Below, piece after piece: positions 45,741 to 58,740 of a stretch of DNA of 64,000 nucleotides (its first letter is position 1; each line of letters opens with the position of its first letter). Location: NCBI GenBank assembly GCA_036785705.1, contig JAWUZG010000056.1, positions 15,110,001 to 15,174,000 on the forward strand, read 5' to 3'. The DNA is from Acanthornis magna (taxonomy: Eukaryota; Chordata; Aves; Passeriformes; Acanthizidae). The translations under genes and the position numbers were made by a program. Below the pieces are notes generated by a model. The model had not been told where the DNA came from and did not search any database. It saw only the letters and a list, made by a program, of their open reading frames with translations.

Positions 45741-48521
45741 TATCTCAGCAGGACACCTGCCCTTCACCTTCCACGGAGGGACCCACCTCGGAAAGGTCAA
45801 CACTTGCAGCTTAGAATAATATTTTAACCATTGCTGCTCAGAATTCAAAGGAAGAAGGGAGTGAATGTCAGATAGCCATGAAATTCATGAAGCCTATTGC
45901 TCCCCACAAGTGACAAGAGTCCCCAGATATACACTTTGAATATTGTTTTACTTAGGTTTCAGCATGTTCAAAAAAAAAAAAAAAAACGTTCTGCAGGCTA
46001 TTTTAATGTGAATCCCAAGTGTCAGCAGAGTAGCAATTTGCATTCTAAAAAAGTTATATGTATAAAAAATGCATTGGTGAATTAATACACTGAGGACTTT
46101 GGCTACTTTTATCTCTTTGCTTTCTCTCTGCTGCATCTTTGTGTACAGCTGATTTTGGAATAGCAATAAATCTACTTAAAAGACAGTGAAAGGGTGTCCT
46201 GGATGGAGCTGAGCACACTGCTTGAACCAGGGGATTTTTCTCATCAATGTAGCGTGTCTTCCCTCCAGTGGAGCATCCACTTCATACTTTTGGGGCAGAG
46301 GTTTTAAAAAAATTATCATATTCTCAAATCTTACTTACCTTCTAACCTGAAATACAAAACTAAGAAAGCACTTTTGTGAAGCTAGAAATGGCCAGAAAGC
46401 TCACACAACTCTTTTTGTGTTCCTTTTTTCCTTCGCACATAGAACATAACTCTGCAAGCCCAGTTCATAAAACAAATGTTGTTTGTGGAAAATGGAACAC
46501 ATCCTCCACATATGTTTGATAGTATTACATTTGCACCTTTTTTTTTATCATTTATGCCACTAAAGCACAGCAACAGAGATGGCAAAGGTAAAGAAAAAAA
46601 ATCTGATTTATCGCTCTTTTCTTTGATTTTACTGCTGATGCAATTCCAAAGAAATTAGTGGAGTCCCACCAGCACAAGTCAGCCAGCGCCGAGCCGCGTT
46701 GAGGCATTTTGTTTTGAGAATCTGACTGAGTTCTTCTGGGAAATGTTTCTCAATATCAGCTCAGCATGACGAGGGCATCAACTGGCTTGTGGATAGAGTT
46801 TATCTTCGGGGGTTAGACACACCTTTGGTTTGCTGAATAATGCCTCCTGCCCTGTTTGATGGAACAGCAAATGGAAGGCAATAATTCTGGCAGACGGCTT
46901 TGAGGAGTGGCTGGGGGAGCAGATGAGCCTCACATTTACAGATCTCATTTCAGCCTCTCTGCTCTGTTGTTCTGCCCAACACGGCACTTTCCGGAGACTT
47001 TGAGATACTGAAGGATGACACAAGGATTTTTGTTTCAGTGTTATCATAATGTTTCTAGATTTAGCTAAAGAACTGAATCTGATTTTGCAAGATTTCTGGC
47101 TCAGTTTTTCAGCCAACTTGGCTTTGTTCTTACAAGCGCCCTCCCTTAAAATTCCCAAAGGAATTGAAATCACAGAGTTCACGGAAGTCTTCCATTAGTC
47201 ATCACGATAAAAGGTTATTAATCATAAATTACTTTATGTTCAGAATTAATTTTTTACTAATTTTGTTCTAAAAGTAGATACTGTGTTTAGGCCTGCTGAA
47301 TGGAAATTAAATTGGAGTAACAACTATTGAAAAGGCATTTTAACAATAGTTGTCAAAAGAGCATTGTCTTAGAAATGGATTAAAAGAAGGAGCCCTGTTT
47401 TCTTCTAAAGGAGAACTATTTTCACTGAGCTTCTTTTATTGATAAATTTCCAGAGACCTTGAGTTGTGGATTATTTTCTAGCAACCAATGCTCATAATTC
47501 ACATATTGTCTTCCCTACCATGTTTTTAAACACCATGGAACATGTCAGCAGAAATCCGTAAAAATTCAGTTGATAGGTGAAAGCATAGAATTAGTCAAAG
47601 AGGGGCTTTTTGGGGGGACAAAAGCCCCTTGGGGAGAAGGATGTGTGTGTTTTCATAAATGTGTGTGTAAGGTAAGCCATGCTCTCAGCTCCACTCCAAT
47701 GTGTCAATACAGCCTTGGACTGCGATCCAAACACTCAATTTGGCCTGGAAAGGAGGAGGGCCACGTTGCATCCCAGCAGAGTCTTACTTCAGGCAAGTTT
47801 TCTTCCTCTGTTTTCCATGAAGCTGTTTAATTCATAGAGCTTTGATGTTTAAACTGATCCTGACCTTCCGCGAGTACTTCAAAAAGGGAAAATTAGCTGC
47901 TTGGAAAAATAGAACGACTTAAATCTAGCAATTTGGGACACACATGTTAAGGTCCCACTGAACTTGTGTTGACTTCTTCAACTCTTTTGGGTTCTATTTC
48001 CAGATAGACTTATAACTAGAGAAAGGTGTTAATTTTCAGAACTTCGGGAATCTCTGTTTATTGATCTGTCTTTGAAACATTGTCCCTGGTACAAGAAGAA
48101 TCCATCAAGACACAGGGAGCTGTTCTAAACACAGGGCATAAAAGACTTTGATTAACTTTATTTTGGCTTTTACTTACCTCTAATGAGTAAAATGATTAAT
48201 TGAATAACACTCCCTGGCTTCACTATAGTTGATGGTCCATAACAACTCCCCTGGTTCTCATAGTTTATAATTTAGCTGTCAAAATATTCTCTAGGTTAGA
48301 TCTTGGGAAGAAAGGTCTTGACTTTGCCTTTTTTTTTTTTAACAAAGCAAATCTACTTCAGCTATTTGTAAGTTATTGAAGTCAGTTGAAAACATCCCAC
48401 TTTAAAATATGTGCCTGGTCAGTGTTAGGTAGTTATTATTTTGGGAGGATAAAATTTAATACCTCATCTCAAAGTATTTTAAATGTGCAACTGATCTTTG
48501 CTGCGATTTATCATAGACTGG
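45741..48521. other. Gene-free DNA
   Basis: A17 at 45970-45986, T10 near 48331, a hairpin-forming segment at 47320 (listed separately) and A/T-core-rich sequence at 47180-47280 (GGTTATTAATCATAAATTAC). The minus frame 46778-47182 (134 codons) has no domain. No gene recognised. Confidence 0.6.
47320..47353. repeat. 10-base inverted repeat (hairpin)
   Basis: ACAACTATTG (47320-47329) pairs perfectly with CAATAGTTGT (47344-47353) across a 14-base loop in which AAAA and TTTT can extend pairing. The hairpin is too short for a standard microRNA precursor and matches none I know. Could be a chance palindrome in AT-rich DNA. Confidence 0.6.
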
Positions 48522-48584
48522 GATATATATAGATATATATATATAGATATAGATACAGATATAGATATAAATATAGATATATAG
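48522..48584. repeat. (ATAGAT)n / (AT)n microsatellite
   Basis: About 63 bases alternating GATATATATA and ATAGATATAGATACAGATAT, a compound hexanucleotide/dinucleotide microsatellite. Likely polymorphic in length. Confidence 0.9.
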
Positions 48585-51500
48585 TCAGAGATTTGCAGAT
48601 GAGGGGAATGTCTCTACCATGTCTTAATGGTACTTTTCGAAATAGCTGAATTGATCAAGTTTTTTTTGGTGATCAACACCTGCTTGATATTTTGGAGCTT
48701 TTTAAAATGTTGTTTAAAAGTCCTGTATTTTTAAATTACTTTTGCTCTTCAAGATCTAGTTCATTAAGATATACTTGGGCCCTGTTAGTATGGAGACAAG
48801 TTCACTTCAAGGCAGGCTTCAGTTTTGATGCTGAAGGACTCAGCTTTGGATCCTAGGAGGAGTTTATCCTCATATCCCAAAGTTTTGAGTTTTCCTGGAG
48901 CGCACACATCTTTCCCATGTATCCTAACTGTTTTACCCCACCATTTTTGAGGGCTTTTAGGTGATTAAATTCAGGCACCTGTTCCTAGGCAGTCCTGGTT
49001 CCAGGTGGGTCTTTCCTATTCAGAGCCCATTGCTGCCCTTTGCTCGGTCGCAGTTCCTGATGGGCAGATCCAGGTGTTGGAGCACTGGCTGTGACTCACG
49101 GGCCCTTCAAAAAGAGAGACCTTCTCTCACCTTTTAAAGCTTCCTGGAGGTTCAGGATAACACCTGAGCCCTACAGCAAGGGCAGCTCAGAAGAAGGTCC
49201 AGCCTCAGCAGATGGTTGTGTGGGGTGGGATGTGTTTCACTGCTCACGAAATCAGAGCCGTGCAAAGATGCAAATCTCTCTCTTCTTCTCTTTCGGCATT
49301 TTTTGATGCTCCTTCTTGTTGTTAAAATTGATTTTGCCCACATCGCTATTGTTCGATTTGATGTGGTTCTTATATTTTTGTAATTAAAAAGATTTGATTA
49401 ATTATGCTACGAGTATTCCCTTCCATTACTGTACCCTCCTTCCATTATGTTTTGGATTTTTTTTTTTTTTGTTAATAATAAGTTCTCTTTCTTTATCTTT
49501 TTCACCAGCTTTCAAGGAAAAAAGCCCCGAAGTTTCCTACATTTTTAACTTTGCATCTTAGTATCTCACTTCTATTTTGACATATTAAGTGTATGTGTAT
49601 GCTCAAGATTTCTTACTTCGCTTTTATTTCTGGTGGAATTTTGCCATAAATTCTGTGCGTCAAAGGGAATTTGCAGTTAAATTTGAAATCTCTGCTGCTT
49701 TTATTAAGCCAAATCCTTGAAGGTGCTAACTCCTCTCAAAATCTGTACTTTTACTGATAACAGAAGGTGCTTATTTTAGTGCAGAATGCTGTATCTTCCT
49801 GTCTTTATACCCACTCAGTTTACTAAGATAGTAGTCAAAGGATAACCCAACAGTAAAACTGAATGGAGGAAAAGATCCTTCATAAATGCACAAAAAAATT
49901 TCCCAAAATTCCAACCCAAAACCCCCATGTAAAATCCTACATTGTGGGTATAAATTTCTACACACTGGGCCAAATTCCAAGCCAGCTAAAATTAGCATCT
50001 GTGGCACTAGGGTTTATTAAAGTAGTGAAAAGTTTTGCACAGATCTTGCACACCGCAGAAATCCTTTTTAACACTGTAATAAAATATAAAATAAAACTGT
50101 CTGTACTTCTCTATGTCAAACCTGCCCTTTTTGTGCAACACCACATCTTGAAAAAAAGAAATATATATCTGTTTCTACTCCCTGTAAAGCTACTTTACGA
50201 GAAGATAATATAAAATTATTTTATGAGAAGATAATCTAAAACTATTTTACGAGAAAATAATCTAAAAGTCTGTCCAGAGACTGTCAGTAGACTCAGATCA
50301 CTGATAGCAAGACCCCACAGTGAGACACAAAGCCATTTTTTGACTCATTTTGGCAAACATATGATACAAACCTGGACACATGAACATTTTATAACATAAC
50401 TGAGTGGAAAGTCTTGAGCCGCAAGGAGCATCTCTTAAAACACCATCTGAATTATCAGTGGATTTTAGACACAGACAAGAAAAATTTCCTTGAGCATGGC
50501 TTTCAAAGGACCCTCAGGTTTGAAGTGACCTGATGAGATCAGGGTGTAATGTGAATTCAGCACATGTTCCTTAGGCGTATTCACAGGAGTGATCCATTTC
50601 ACCCCTCACCAGAAGCACTTCAAAAGCAGTTTATGATTTGTCTTGAGAAATGGTCTTTTTAACTGAGCCAAATTATGTCCAGTGAAGGAATTCTGTGTTC
50701 GAAAGTGACGCAAACTGGGGAGCATGAATTTTTCCAAAATTAATTTCTTTAATGGATATGAATACTTGAATGTGTCTTAAGCTGTAATATTTTCAGCTCT
50801 CAATTTACAATATTTAAATATTCAAGAACTTCCAAGTGGGCTTTCTCATCTGATTATCTGAAGCAGTCCACACAGAGGTGGTGTGATCAGTACTACTGTT
50901 GAGATGAAACATGAAAAGTCTACGAGCAACATCTCGTGCCAAAGTGAACTTTACGGTTAATAAATTCAGCAGTTCAGAGGTTATTTAGTCAGTAATTAAA
51001 TGTAAGAGTCAATATTTAAGTCCAAGAAGAAATCTTGAGAATCTTGATCTTGTTAAACTCCTATCTCAATTACACGATCAAAGCCCGCAGAAGTATTTTT
51101 CTTTGTAAGTATCACTTTCAAAGTCACTGACTCTTCTTCCACAGGGAGTTTAATTGTTGACTTCAGCTGAAGTAACTTTAGATCAACACTGAGCTATTTT
51201 GAAAAATCCTCCCTGATACTTTCTCTGACTAGAGACATCTGAACCTTCTGAGGTTAACCCATCCTTGTTCTGGAGTCATCATTGTATTTTGTAATTCCTC
51301 TTCTCCCTGTTCTCAACTGAAGTTGTTTCAAACGGGAGAGATAAAGAATTCAAAGCAATTTAATCTTCTTTTCTTTCTTTTAACAACTAGAGTAGGCAGC
51401 AGATTTATTCAAGTTGCAGTCATATTGAAACTTCAGCAAGTTTAGGAAAAACACGTGGGCCTGAGGTACCTGGTTGATATTCATTTCTTTGGAAACAAAT

Positions 51501-52279
51501 CTTGCTATTAGAAACATTGAGGAGGGTGAAATTGGGGCTGGATCTTTGGCTAGGATAAACCAGTACACTGCTTTTAATTCCAAATATTTGAAATTGTCAG
51601 TGTTGAGCATATTGTGAAATGACATCTGTCATATGGAATCTGAAAAAAACACCACCTAAACACACAAACTGTTTCATTCTCATCTGATGTAGCAGACAAA
51701 GCTGAAAAGCTTGCATCAACCAAGAAATTAGATCAATAATGTGTCTTCAGTATGGCTTATCTCTGTTCATTTTGAAGTAAAGTGCAATTCACATCCTTCC
51801 CTGTGGTACATACAAACACTGAATATTGAACTTTCCTTTTTCCCCAGTGATTTTCCTACAACTTCACTCAGCCAAACTCCTACTTGGGGTTTTTTTTCTG
51901 TTATTTCTTATTTTTCTCTTTAAGGCAGTTAAATAATAACGTGCACCTGTCTCCTATCCTATTAATCAGAGTCCTAGCAAAACAGTTGTACAAACTGCAC
52001 AAATACTAAGAATCTGCCTACTGGCACGTGTTTACCTTGGAATAAGTTCACGTTGATGTTTCCATAAGGGCTCACATTCTTTTTTTCTTTTTTTAAAAAG
52101 GAATTCTTGACATGAAAATGGATATTTGTACATAGTTTATGTTTTTATGAGTGATAAATAACTGCATGAAAATAATGCCCTACCTAGATAGGCCAAGCAT
52201 TTTATAAAGGGGTTTTCTAAGTGACAAATGTCTGATTTATGGCAACTGGTGTCCTTGAAAATTAAGGATGTTTTTTTCA
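48585..52279. other. Gene-free DNA
   Basis: AT-rich unique DNA, with a T12 run near 49459 and a 26-bp triplicate at 50194 (listed separately). Regions at 49330-49420 (GATTTGATTAATTATGC) and 50750-51120 are homeodomain-word-rich but less distinct than the blocks listed. Frames are below 120 codons. No mobile element recognised. Confidence 0.6.
50194..50270. repeat. 26-bp tandem repeat, three copies
   Basis: TTTACGAGAAGATAATATAA begins the first copy (50194). Further copies start at 50220 and 50246 with substitutions (TTTATGAG, GAGAAAATAATC). Copies two and three share AATCTAAAA, suggesting stepwise duplication. There are no spacers, so it is not a CRISPR array. Confidence 0.9.
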
Positions 52280-52700
52280 AGTTTCATAACATATTTAGAG
52301 GAGCTGTGTATTATGCAAATTGTCAGCATCCTCTTATCTTCTCCCCCATTTGCAGCACCCTTCACTGGTGCTTCTTGGCTGCGCGTGGGTGAAGGATAAT
52401 TTGAGTGCCCTCTAGCACTTCAGTGCCTGGTGTTGCACAATCAGGGAATCTGGTGTCACATTAAGGCAATTCTTATAATATAATCAAAGTTCTGATGTTG
52501 TACTGTCCTCTAGATGAAACAAACTAATGAAATGTATTGACCCTCCTTGCGCGCTTCTGAAGCGAAATGACGAAGCGGTATTGAAACTACATGAAATACA
52601 TTGACATTGATTGTGAAGTCTGCGTTCCCAGAGTCACTTTGGTGGCTGATTAAAGTGTCACATTGACAATATAGCCCCTTTTGAACAGGAAATTAATACC
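52280..52700. promoter_or_regulatory. Candidate conserved non-coding element
   Basis: About 420 bases with an octamer in TTATGCAAAT (52311-52320), TTGCACAATCAGGG (C/EBP-like), TATAATCAAAGTTCTG (TCF-like), CTTGCGCGCTTCTGAAGCG, AATGACGAAGCGG and GGCTGATTAAAGTG. CpGs persist in an otherwise AT-rich and tract-rich area, and simple repeats are absent. It is one of the three most enhancer-like stretches here. Activity and conservation are inferred, not seen. Confidence 0.4.
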
Positions 52701-53559
52701 AGCCTGGTGGCAAGGAATGTTCTTCCAGGCTGGAGCTTGCACTATCACCAGTCCTCAGAAATGAATCAGAGGCTCAGCTATTCCAGCGTGGCACTCTGTT
52801 TTCCCTGATTATAACAAATAGATTGAAATTGCAACCACCACGATGTTAAAAAAAAAGAGCTTGTGACATTTTAGGTTTATTCTCATGATTCAATATGCAT
52901 CTTACTGATAGGAATTTCAACAAAGACTTAGCATGAACTATGTGTTTTCAGTCGGTAAAAGCTCCATTGAAAGTAGGAGTCACATTAGCTATGTCTTTCT
53001 AATCCATCTATCATCTGTTTGAATACATAAAAGCCTTTGTTTTACTATGTGGCTGATATATGCACAAAATGGGGGGAATTTCTACAGATTGGGATATACA
53101 AGCACAGAAAAATTGTGTGTTTGACAGGTAGAGGGAGAGAAAATTACGTATTCAATGCATGGTGCAATGCTAAAAAGGAAGGAATGGAAGCAGGTGGAGC
53201 AGCAGTGGAAGATTTAAGACAGGATCATCTCTGAGATCTCAGGGCCTGTTTCTCCATCCCAGGAGCATCCTTTATAAACAGCTTAATGTAGGAGAAACTG
53301 GAGGAATGGAAAGGAGCTGTGACATGGGAAACAAATATTTATTCATCACTAAGTGAGAATCTAAAAGGTAAAATTATACAGATGTAGAAAACAGACAGCA
53401 GTTCTGTCCTGGAAAGATGAAATTCTAGGCCTGTCACCATCTCACATCACAGTTCATCCCTTTTTAAATTAAAGGGAGATGCATTTTTGAATGCTGTGAT
53501 ATCCAGCCTTCGTTTTCTCTCTTGAAATGAACTTTGCTCTGAAGTTCAGGTGAGCAGAG
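52701..53559. other. Gene-free DNA
   Basis: Unique sequence. The 65-codon plus frame at 53037-53234 has no recognisable domain. Nothing else seen. Confidence 0.6.
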
Positions 53560-55500
53560 CTACACTGGTTTATTGCAGCTGAGACTGTCACTCCACAGGC
53601 TCTGTCCCCTTACACCTCTTCCCAATCCTCAGCTGCTTCTCCTGCAGCTCCACAATCCTCCACAGCACTGGACCCTGTAAAACTCTCACTCTGAGTGCCC
53701 CAGGTCACAGTCCCCTCTCCTGGTTCTTAGGCTGGCCACTCAATTCTCATCATGTTTTCCTCCTGTCCCTGGGCAGAGCTATGCAGGGGAGTGTGGAATG
53801 GGAAGGAACAGCTCTCTCTTAAGATGTTTAGGTGTGATGCTGGAGAGCAGGCTGGCCAAAGAAAACTGATCAGGGCTGGAGGAGCTAGGAGAGAAAAGGA
53901 GGCAGTAAAAATTCTTGCCTTGCAGTCCAGCATGGAAGTTTTTTTGGCTCATTAACTTGTGAAACAGTTTGGGGATTTTCTAGAAGGTATCACAGGAGTG
54001 CAAAGCAACAATATGGCCATTAATAATAGTTTTATTGCCAGTTAGCTGTACAGATAATTCCTGCATATTTCTTTCCACATCCAGAGTTCAGCGCTCTCTC
54101 TGTGTGCAGCTGCTCTGAGCTAGGGCTGGCCAGAGAGCACCCCAGGAAAACATTTCTGTCAGAAAATGCTCGGCTAGGCGAAAAGGCAGTGTTTGATGGA
54201 CATGCTCCAATGACAGAAACCAATCAGGTCTCTGCCGGAACCAGCCACACAGCAAGGAGCCAAATCCTGGTGCCCCAATAACCCAAGTGCCAGGCTCTCA
54301 CAGCCTGGGGCGTGTCCAGGGGACTGACACCCTCGGGCTGCACAGCTCCCGGGACCCCCAGAATCCTGGAGCTCTGTGCCATCGGTCTGGCCCTGTGGGC
54401 TCTCCAGATGCAGGAGCATCCAGATGTTCCTCAGCCTCCCTAGGGTTAGCTCGGCCTGGCAGTGCTGCCCTTGCCTTGCCTTGGCCCCAGGGGACCCTCC
54501 TGAGCAGGATCCCTGAGCTGTGATCCCTTCTTTGAGAGCTTTGGGCTACCTCAGAGCTGATACCTGAAGGGCCCACGGTCGCTGAGCCATCCCCAAATTC
54601 TTGCCAGGATGCTGCAGCATCGCACTGCGCTGAAGCAGAGCGATCCATCCAGCCTGTGCTCAGTCTGGGTGATTTGCTGGAGGGATGGAGAGGGTGGGAA
54701 GCCCCTTTCTAACTCGCCTCTTCTGGAGTCTGTGGCTCCTTGTTCAGGAACATTGTTGTTACTTTCAGTGCTGCTCCTGCTGTTGATCTTGGCCTTTGCT
54801 TCTGTGATTTCTGTTCCCCGCTGCACTACTTAGGTGAACAATAAGTTCCATTTCCAGCAGTGGTCGGCCTCCTCTCTTACCCCTTGCCTGCAGGAATTTC
54901 TTTTGTTTGGTTTGATATTTTTAGTCACGCTGTGTTGTAATAATAAGAACAAGACCACGGGCACGCGAGATTCCAGCCTTCCTTCAGTTGCCATGGCTTG
55001 CCTTTGCGCGTTGTTATTGCTTTGGATGAGCTACTGCTGCTGCTGCAGCCCCACTCCTTGATTTCTGCTTCTTTAATACTCTTCCCTGCCTCACTACAAA
55101 GTGAGCAGCAGTGCTTGTTCTCTCTCTCTGACGTCTCGAATCCACCCACGGACCCATTATTTTCTGTAACGGCCAAAACCGGTGTAGGAGGTGGGGAGGG
55201 AAAGAAATGAAAAGAGAAAAAATAAATAAGGATGGGATCCCGTGTGCTTTGGGAGTGTTCCCTGCGTTGTGCACCCCACTGGACATGCAGATCAGGATGT
55301 GACCCTGAGCCCTGTGTTTACACCGTACCCAGAACGTGGTGTGCTGGGAATGAGGACACGGAGGGCTCAGACAGGGCTGAAATCTCTGGTCTGTAAGGAA
55401 TCATGTCCTGCTGTTGTTTTAAAAGCTGCAGATGCTACGGTGCTGGGACTAAATCATGGATATGCTTAGGAGAACCTCGTGCATGGGGAGACAAAATCTG
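53560..55500. other. GC-richer domain without recognisable gene
   Basis: Base composition rises clearly compared with both flanks, with runs such as CTCGGGCTGCACAGCTCCCG. Frames open on both strands (for example 54298-54648, 116 codons minus) as expected from GC content, with no domain or repeat signature. CpG density is only moderate. It could contain an unrecognised exon or lncRNA. I cannot support one. Confidence 0.5.
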
Positions 55501-57029
55501 AGGGAAAAATAAGTCAAGATTTTCGCCCCCTTGGCTTGTCACCCTGTGGCCACCGAGGTGCTAAGGGGTCAGACAGGCTTTGCCACCAGCTTTGATGAGT
55601 CCCAACTCTGGTGGAAGTTTCAAGCAGTTCTGGACCCTCAGTGCTTTTTGTAGCCACTCATTTTATGCCATTGATAAACTGATTTATAAACTGTTGTAAC
55701 ATTCCCTTTCATCCTTACTTTCCTTTTTCTCTACAATTTTCCATCCTTGCATCAGTCTGATAGGTTGAGTAATAAAAATCTGAACACTCAACATCTAAGA
55801 AAGTTCACCCAAAGTACCCCTTTTCAAAATTTTCCTCCCTGTGGTTTTAACTAAGAGAAATTAAAAGACTGCCACATTCCTGGTGCAAAGTAGTGAAGCT
55901 GCAATATACTTTGTTTTCTTAAATTTTGGGTTGAGGACAATTCATTTTATCAAATAAGTAGTTATCCTGTTAAAAATATTTTCTGAACTAATGAAACACT
56001 TTGAATACTTCAGTAGAAGGAAACTGTTAAAAAAAAATCGTGATCTACTGCTGTGATCCCTTTCCTAGGGCTCACTGTGTGCCATCATGTCCTGTCCTTC
56101 TCCACAAACTGTTCTTTCACTTTATTTTAAAAACAGGGCATTGGATATTATCATTTTTAACAAACAAGCAAGCCAATCCATATACATATACATATATAAA
56201 ATATCTATAAGTCTATCTCTTTGTAGATATAAATAGCTAAATGTATATTTTAGATATGTATATCTAAAATAAGGAACTGACTTTTCCAGCTGTGGTTGGT
56301 TATTCAGCTTAGAGTACAAAGCCCTTCCCTCTATATGTAGGTGCAGGCTGCTGCAAGTCTTTTGGCTGTGTTTTTACGATGGTTAGCACAAAAGGGTACC
56401 TATTTCATCTATGTAATCCTTCACCTTTTGCACTAAGGGAGCTTCCTTGGCAAAGACTCTAACATTTTCCTGATTGCTCTTGTAAGCAATCCAAAAATCA
56501 AGGAATCTTATGTAGTTTTCTTTAATGCAGTCTGGATGATGAATTTACATCTATATATCAGAAACACTGTCTTCTGCCCTACATTACTAATGTCAGAAAA
56601 TTGCCACTATATAATTCATCAAAGTATTTCTATAGACTCCCCCTTTATTATCTCTTCTCTTGCAAACGGTATAATTTGCCTTCATTCTATGTCAATGAGA
56701 GGAACTTTAATCTTGGGTACTGCTGTATAAGGTGCTGTACACATTAAAAGAATGGCAAGGTAAGAAGGGAATGGGCCTGGATAAAAATACAAATTAGGAG
56801 CTATTTATTAGCAACTGCAAACATGGCAACAAAAGACTTTTTAAAAGGAGCATGGAAATTTTGCTTAAAATGGTCATGTAATGAAAGTCTTTTTGCACTG
56901 TAGGTGTTTTAATCAAAATTATTTTCCTAGAGTTTCTTTCACTCTAAAGAGTGTATGCTGAATTCTAAGTTACACTTCTTTAGAAACGTGTGGAGCCGTA
57001 AAGTGGATTTAACTGTGAGAAAAGCTCAA
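55501..57029. other. Gene-free AT-rich DNA
   Basis: Unique DNA with a TATA/ATCTA-rich block at 56178-56272 (listed separately). No gene recognised. Confidence 0.65.
56178..56272. repeat. A/T-rich low-complexity block
   Basis: CCATATACATATACATATAT followed by degenerate TATCTATAAGTCTATCT and ATATTTTAGATATGTATATC segments. A decayed compound AT/ATCT microsatellite. AGATAT and ATATCT words allow local fold-back. Confidence 0.75.
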
Positions 57030-57075
57030 TATCTCCTAGTCATATTGTACCTTTCACCCTAGAATATCCTAAAGT
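57030..57075. repeat. Possible ancient amniote repeat relic
   Basis: GTACCTTTCACCCTAGAATA followed by TCCTAAAGTACTTTTCAC resembles a widespread old amniote repeat of the general form CCTTTCATC...ATCCCAAAGCACTTTAC. It is recognised from memory and quite diverged. The downstream sequence does not clearly continue the element. Confidence 0.25.
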
Positions 57076-58399
57076 ACTTTTCACACGTAAAAACCTGATA
57101 TGTAATTGCACCTGCTCCAGATATGAAGTGTAGCAGTTGTTTAATGGTGCACAGAAACACTAGACAAGGGTATGAGGCCAGAAATTGAAGAATACAATAT
57201 CCAGCTGAAAATCCAGGTGGGATTTAGGATGGGAGGATGTAATTGCTTCAATTAGAATTTTGTGAGAATAATATATTTAATAGGTGCAATTCCTGGCCCT
57301 ATTGGAGTCAATGAGAACATTGCTGCTGATTACAAATGAGCTTGGAACTCCTCTCATATCTCTACCTTTATGAAAAGTTTAATGAAATACTGTACTCAGA
57401 ATTGTTTTCGGGATTTTGATTTTCTCATCTCCACCAGAAGAATTGGCTTGATCCTCAGCCCAGCATTACAGCTATGAAATCTTGTTAAGCGCCTGTTTTA
57501 CACCCGTAAAAGGGAGAGGAGAATTGGATCCAGCATCTCCTGTGGCCTTTCCCACCAGCATGGGATATTGGTTCATTCCAGCCCAGATAGAAATGTCAGC
57601 TGCAGAATCAGCCTGACGCACACAGCTGTTCCATGGAGGTTTCCAGTAAAAAAGTAATTTCCCATACAAGGACCCTGGCCCGTAGCTCCTGTGCTGTGCT
57701 GATCCTGTCAGCTCTCACGTGGTCAGGTTTTATGACTCTAGGCCATGCTTTAAAATATCAAATGTTTCTGTTCAGTCACTGTAGAAAGTTAATGGGTAAT
57801 GGGGAGGAAAGGACTGTGATGGTGTAGATGCACAGGAAATATAAGCTGTGAGGATTAATATATTTCTGTGGTGAATAAGGAAAATGTTTTATTGTATCCA
57901 TTCATCTCCCCTTTCCCCTTCACTCCTTCCTGTTTCCCCCTTAGTTCTTTCAGGATCCAAAAGCTTTGATTCTGATCTTAATGAAAATCTTCCATTGATT
58001 TGGTTTAGGTACTGAGCTATGTAATGCAAATACCAACCCGTTGCTTCCCTTTAAGCATTCATCCTAAAGTGAAAAAAAAAAAAGAAAGAAAAAGAATAGG
58101 TATAAAAGTATATACCCAGAAGAGCTCAGAGCTGACCCCAGTTCCAGCTGACTGCCGTGTGCTCAGGTCGTACCCCTCCAAAGCCCTGCTGCACTGCCAG
58201 GGAAAAGACATTTCCTCTCTTTCCTTCAAAGATAAATACCAATTTTTTAAAAGTGATTTAATTGAAAGCTACTACCAATTTTTTCTCATTTCATGCCCCA
58301 GCTTGCTTCTAGGTTGTTGCTGTGATTTTTTATTTCTTTTTTTTTTTTTAACTCGTAACACATGGACTCTTTCAAAAACACCAAGTATTTGAGATAAAA
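57076..58399. other. Gene-free DNA
   Basis: AT-rich unique DNA with A-rich tract at 58072-58096 and T run at 58338-58350. The plus frame at 58024-58392 (122 codons) spans these tracts and has no domain. Nothing else recognised. Confidence 0.6.
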
Positions 58400-58740
58400 C
58401 TGCTTTCAGCCTACGGCATAAAATGTAGGGCTACATGAAAGTAAAAAAGGATGAGAGCTTTTCAATCAATTTGATGAAAAATTTAAGTTAATTAAAAGAA
58501 TGCTCAATTTTTCCCTAGAAGGCGACACTGATCTTTATTATTAATGCATACCAGTGTTTCATAACTGTGCATAATAATGGCCTGTAACATCAGGCACAGC
58601 TTCATCCCCAGCTTAATTTGTTACAAAATCTTTTTTGGTATTCTTAAAGCATGCCCTTTGCCACTGTATCTCTGATGCTCTTGGGCTAATTCCCAACTCC
58701 TAAAGGACGTCTTATTTTATGCTCACACCTGAGAATTAAT
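58400..58740. promoter_or_regulatory. Candidate conserved non-coding element
   Basis: Contains CAATCAATTTGATG, AAGTTAATTAAAAG, TTATTATTAATGCATACC and GTGCATAATAATGGCC. The segment is homeodomain- and POU-word dense with little low complexity until about 58770, where A runs begin. Enhancer-like by texture only. Confidence 0.3.

Noticed and set aside
50194..50270. CRISPR-like direct repeats
   Set aside because: Units are head to tail without spacers, and the sequence is vertebrate.
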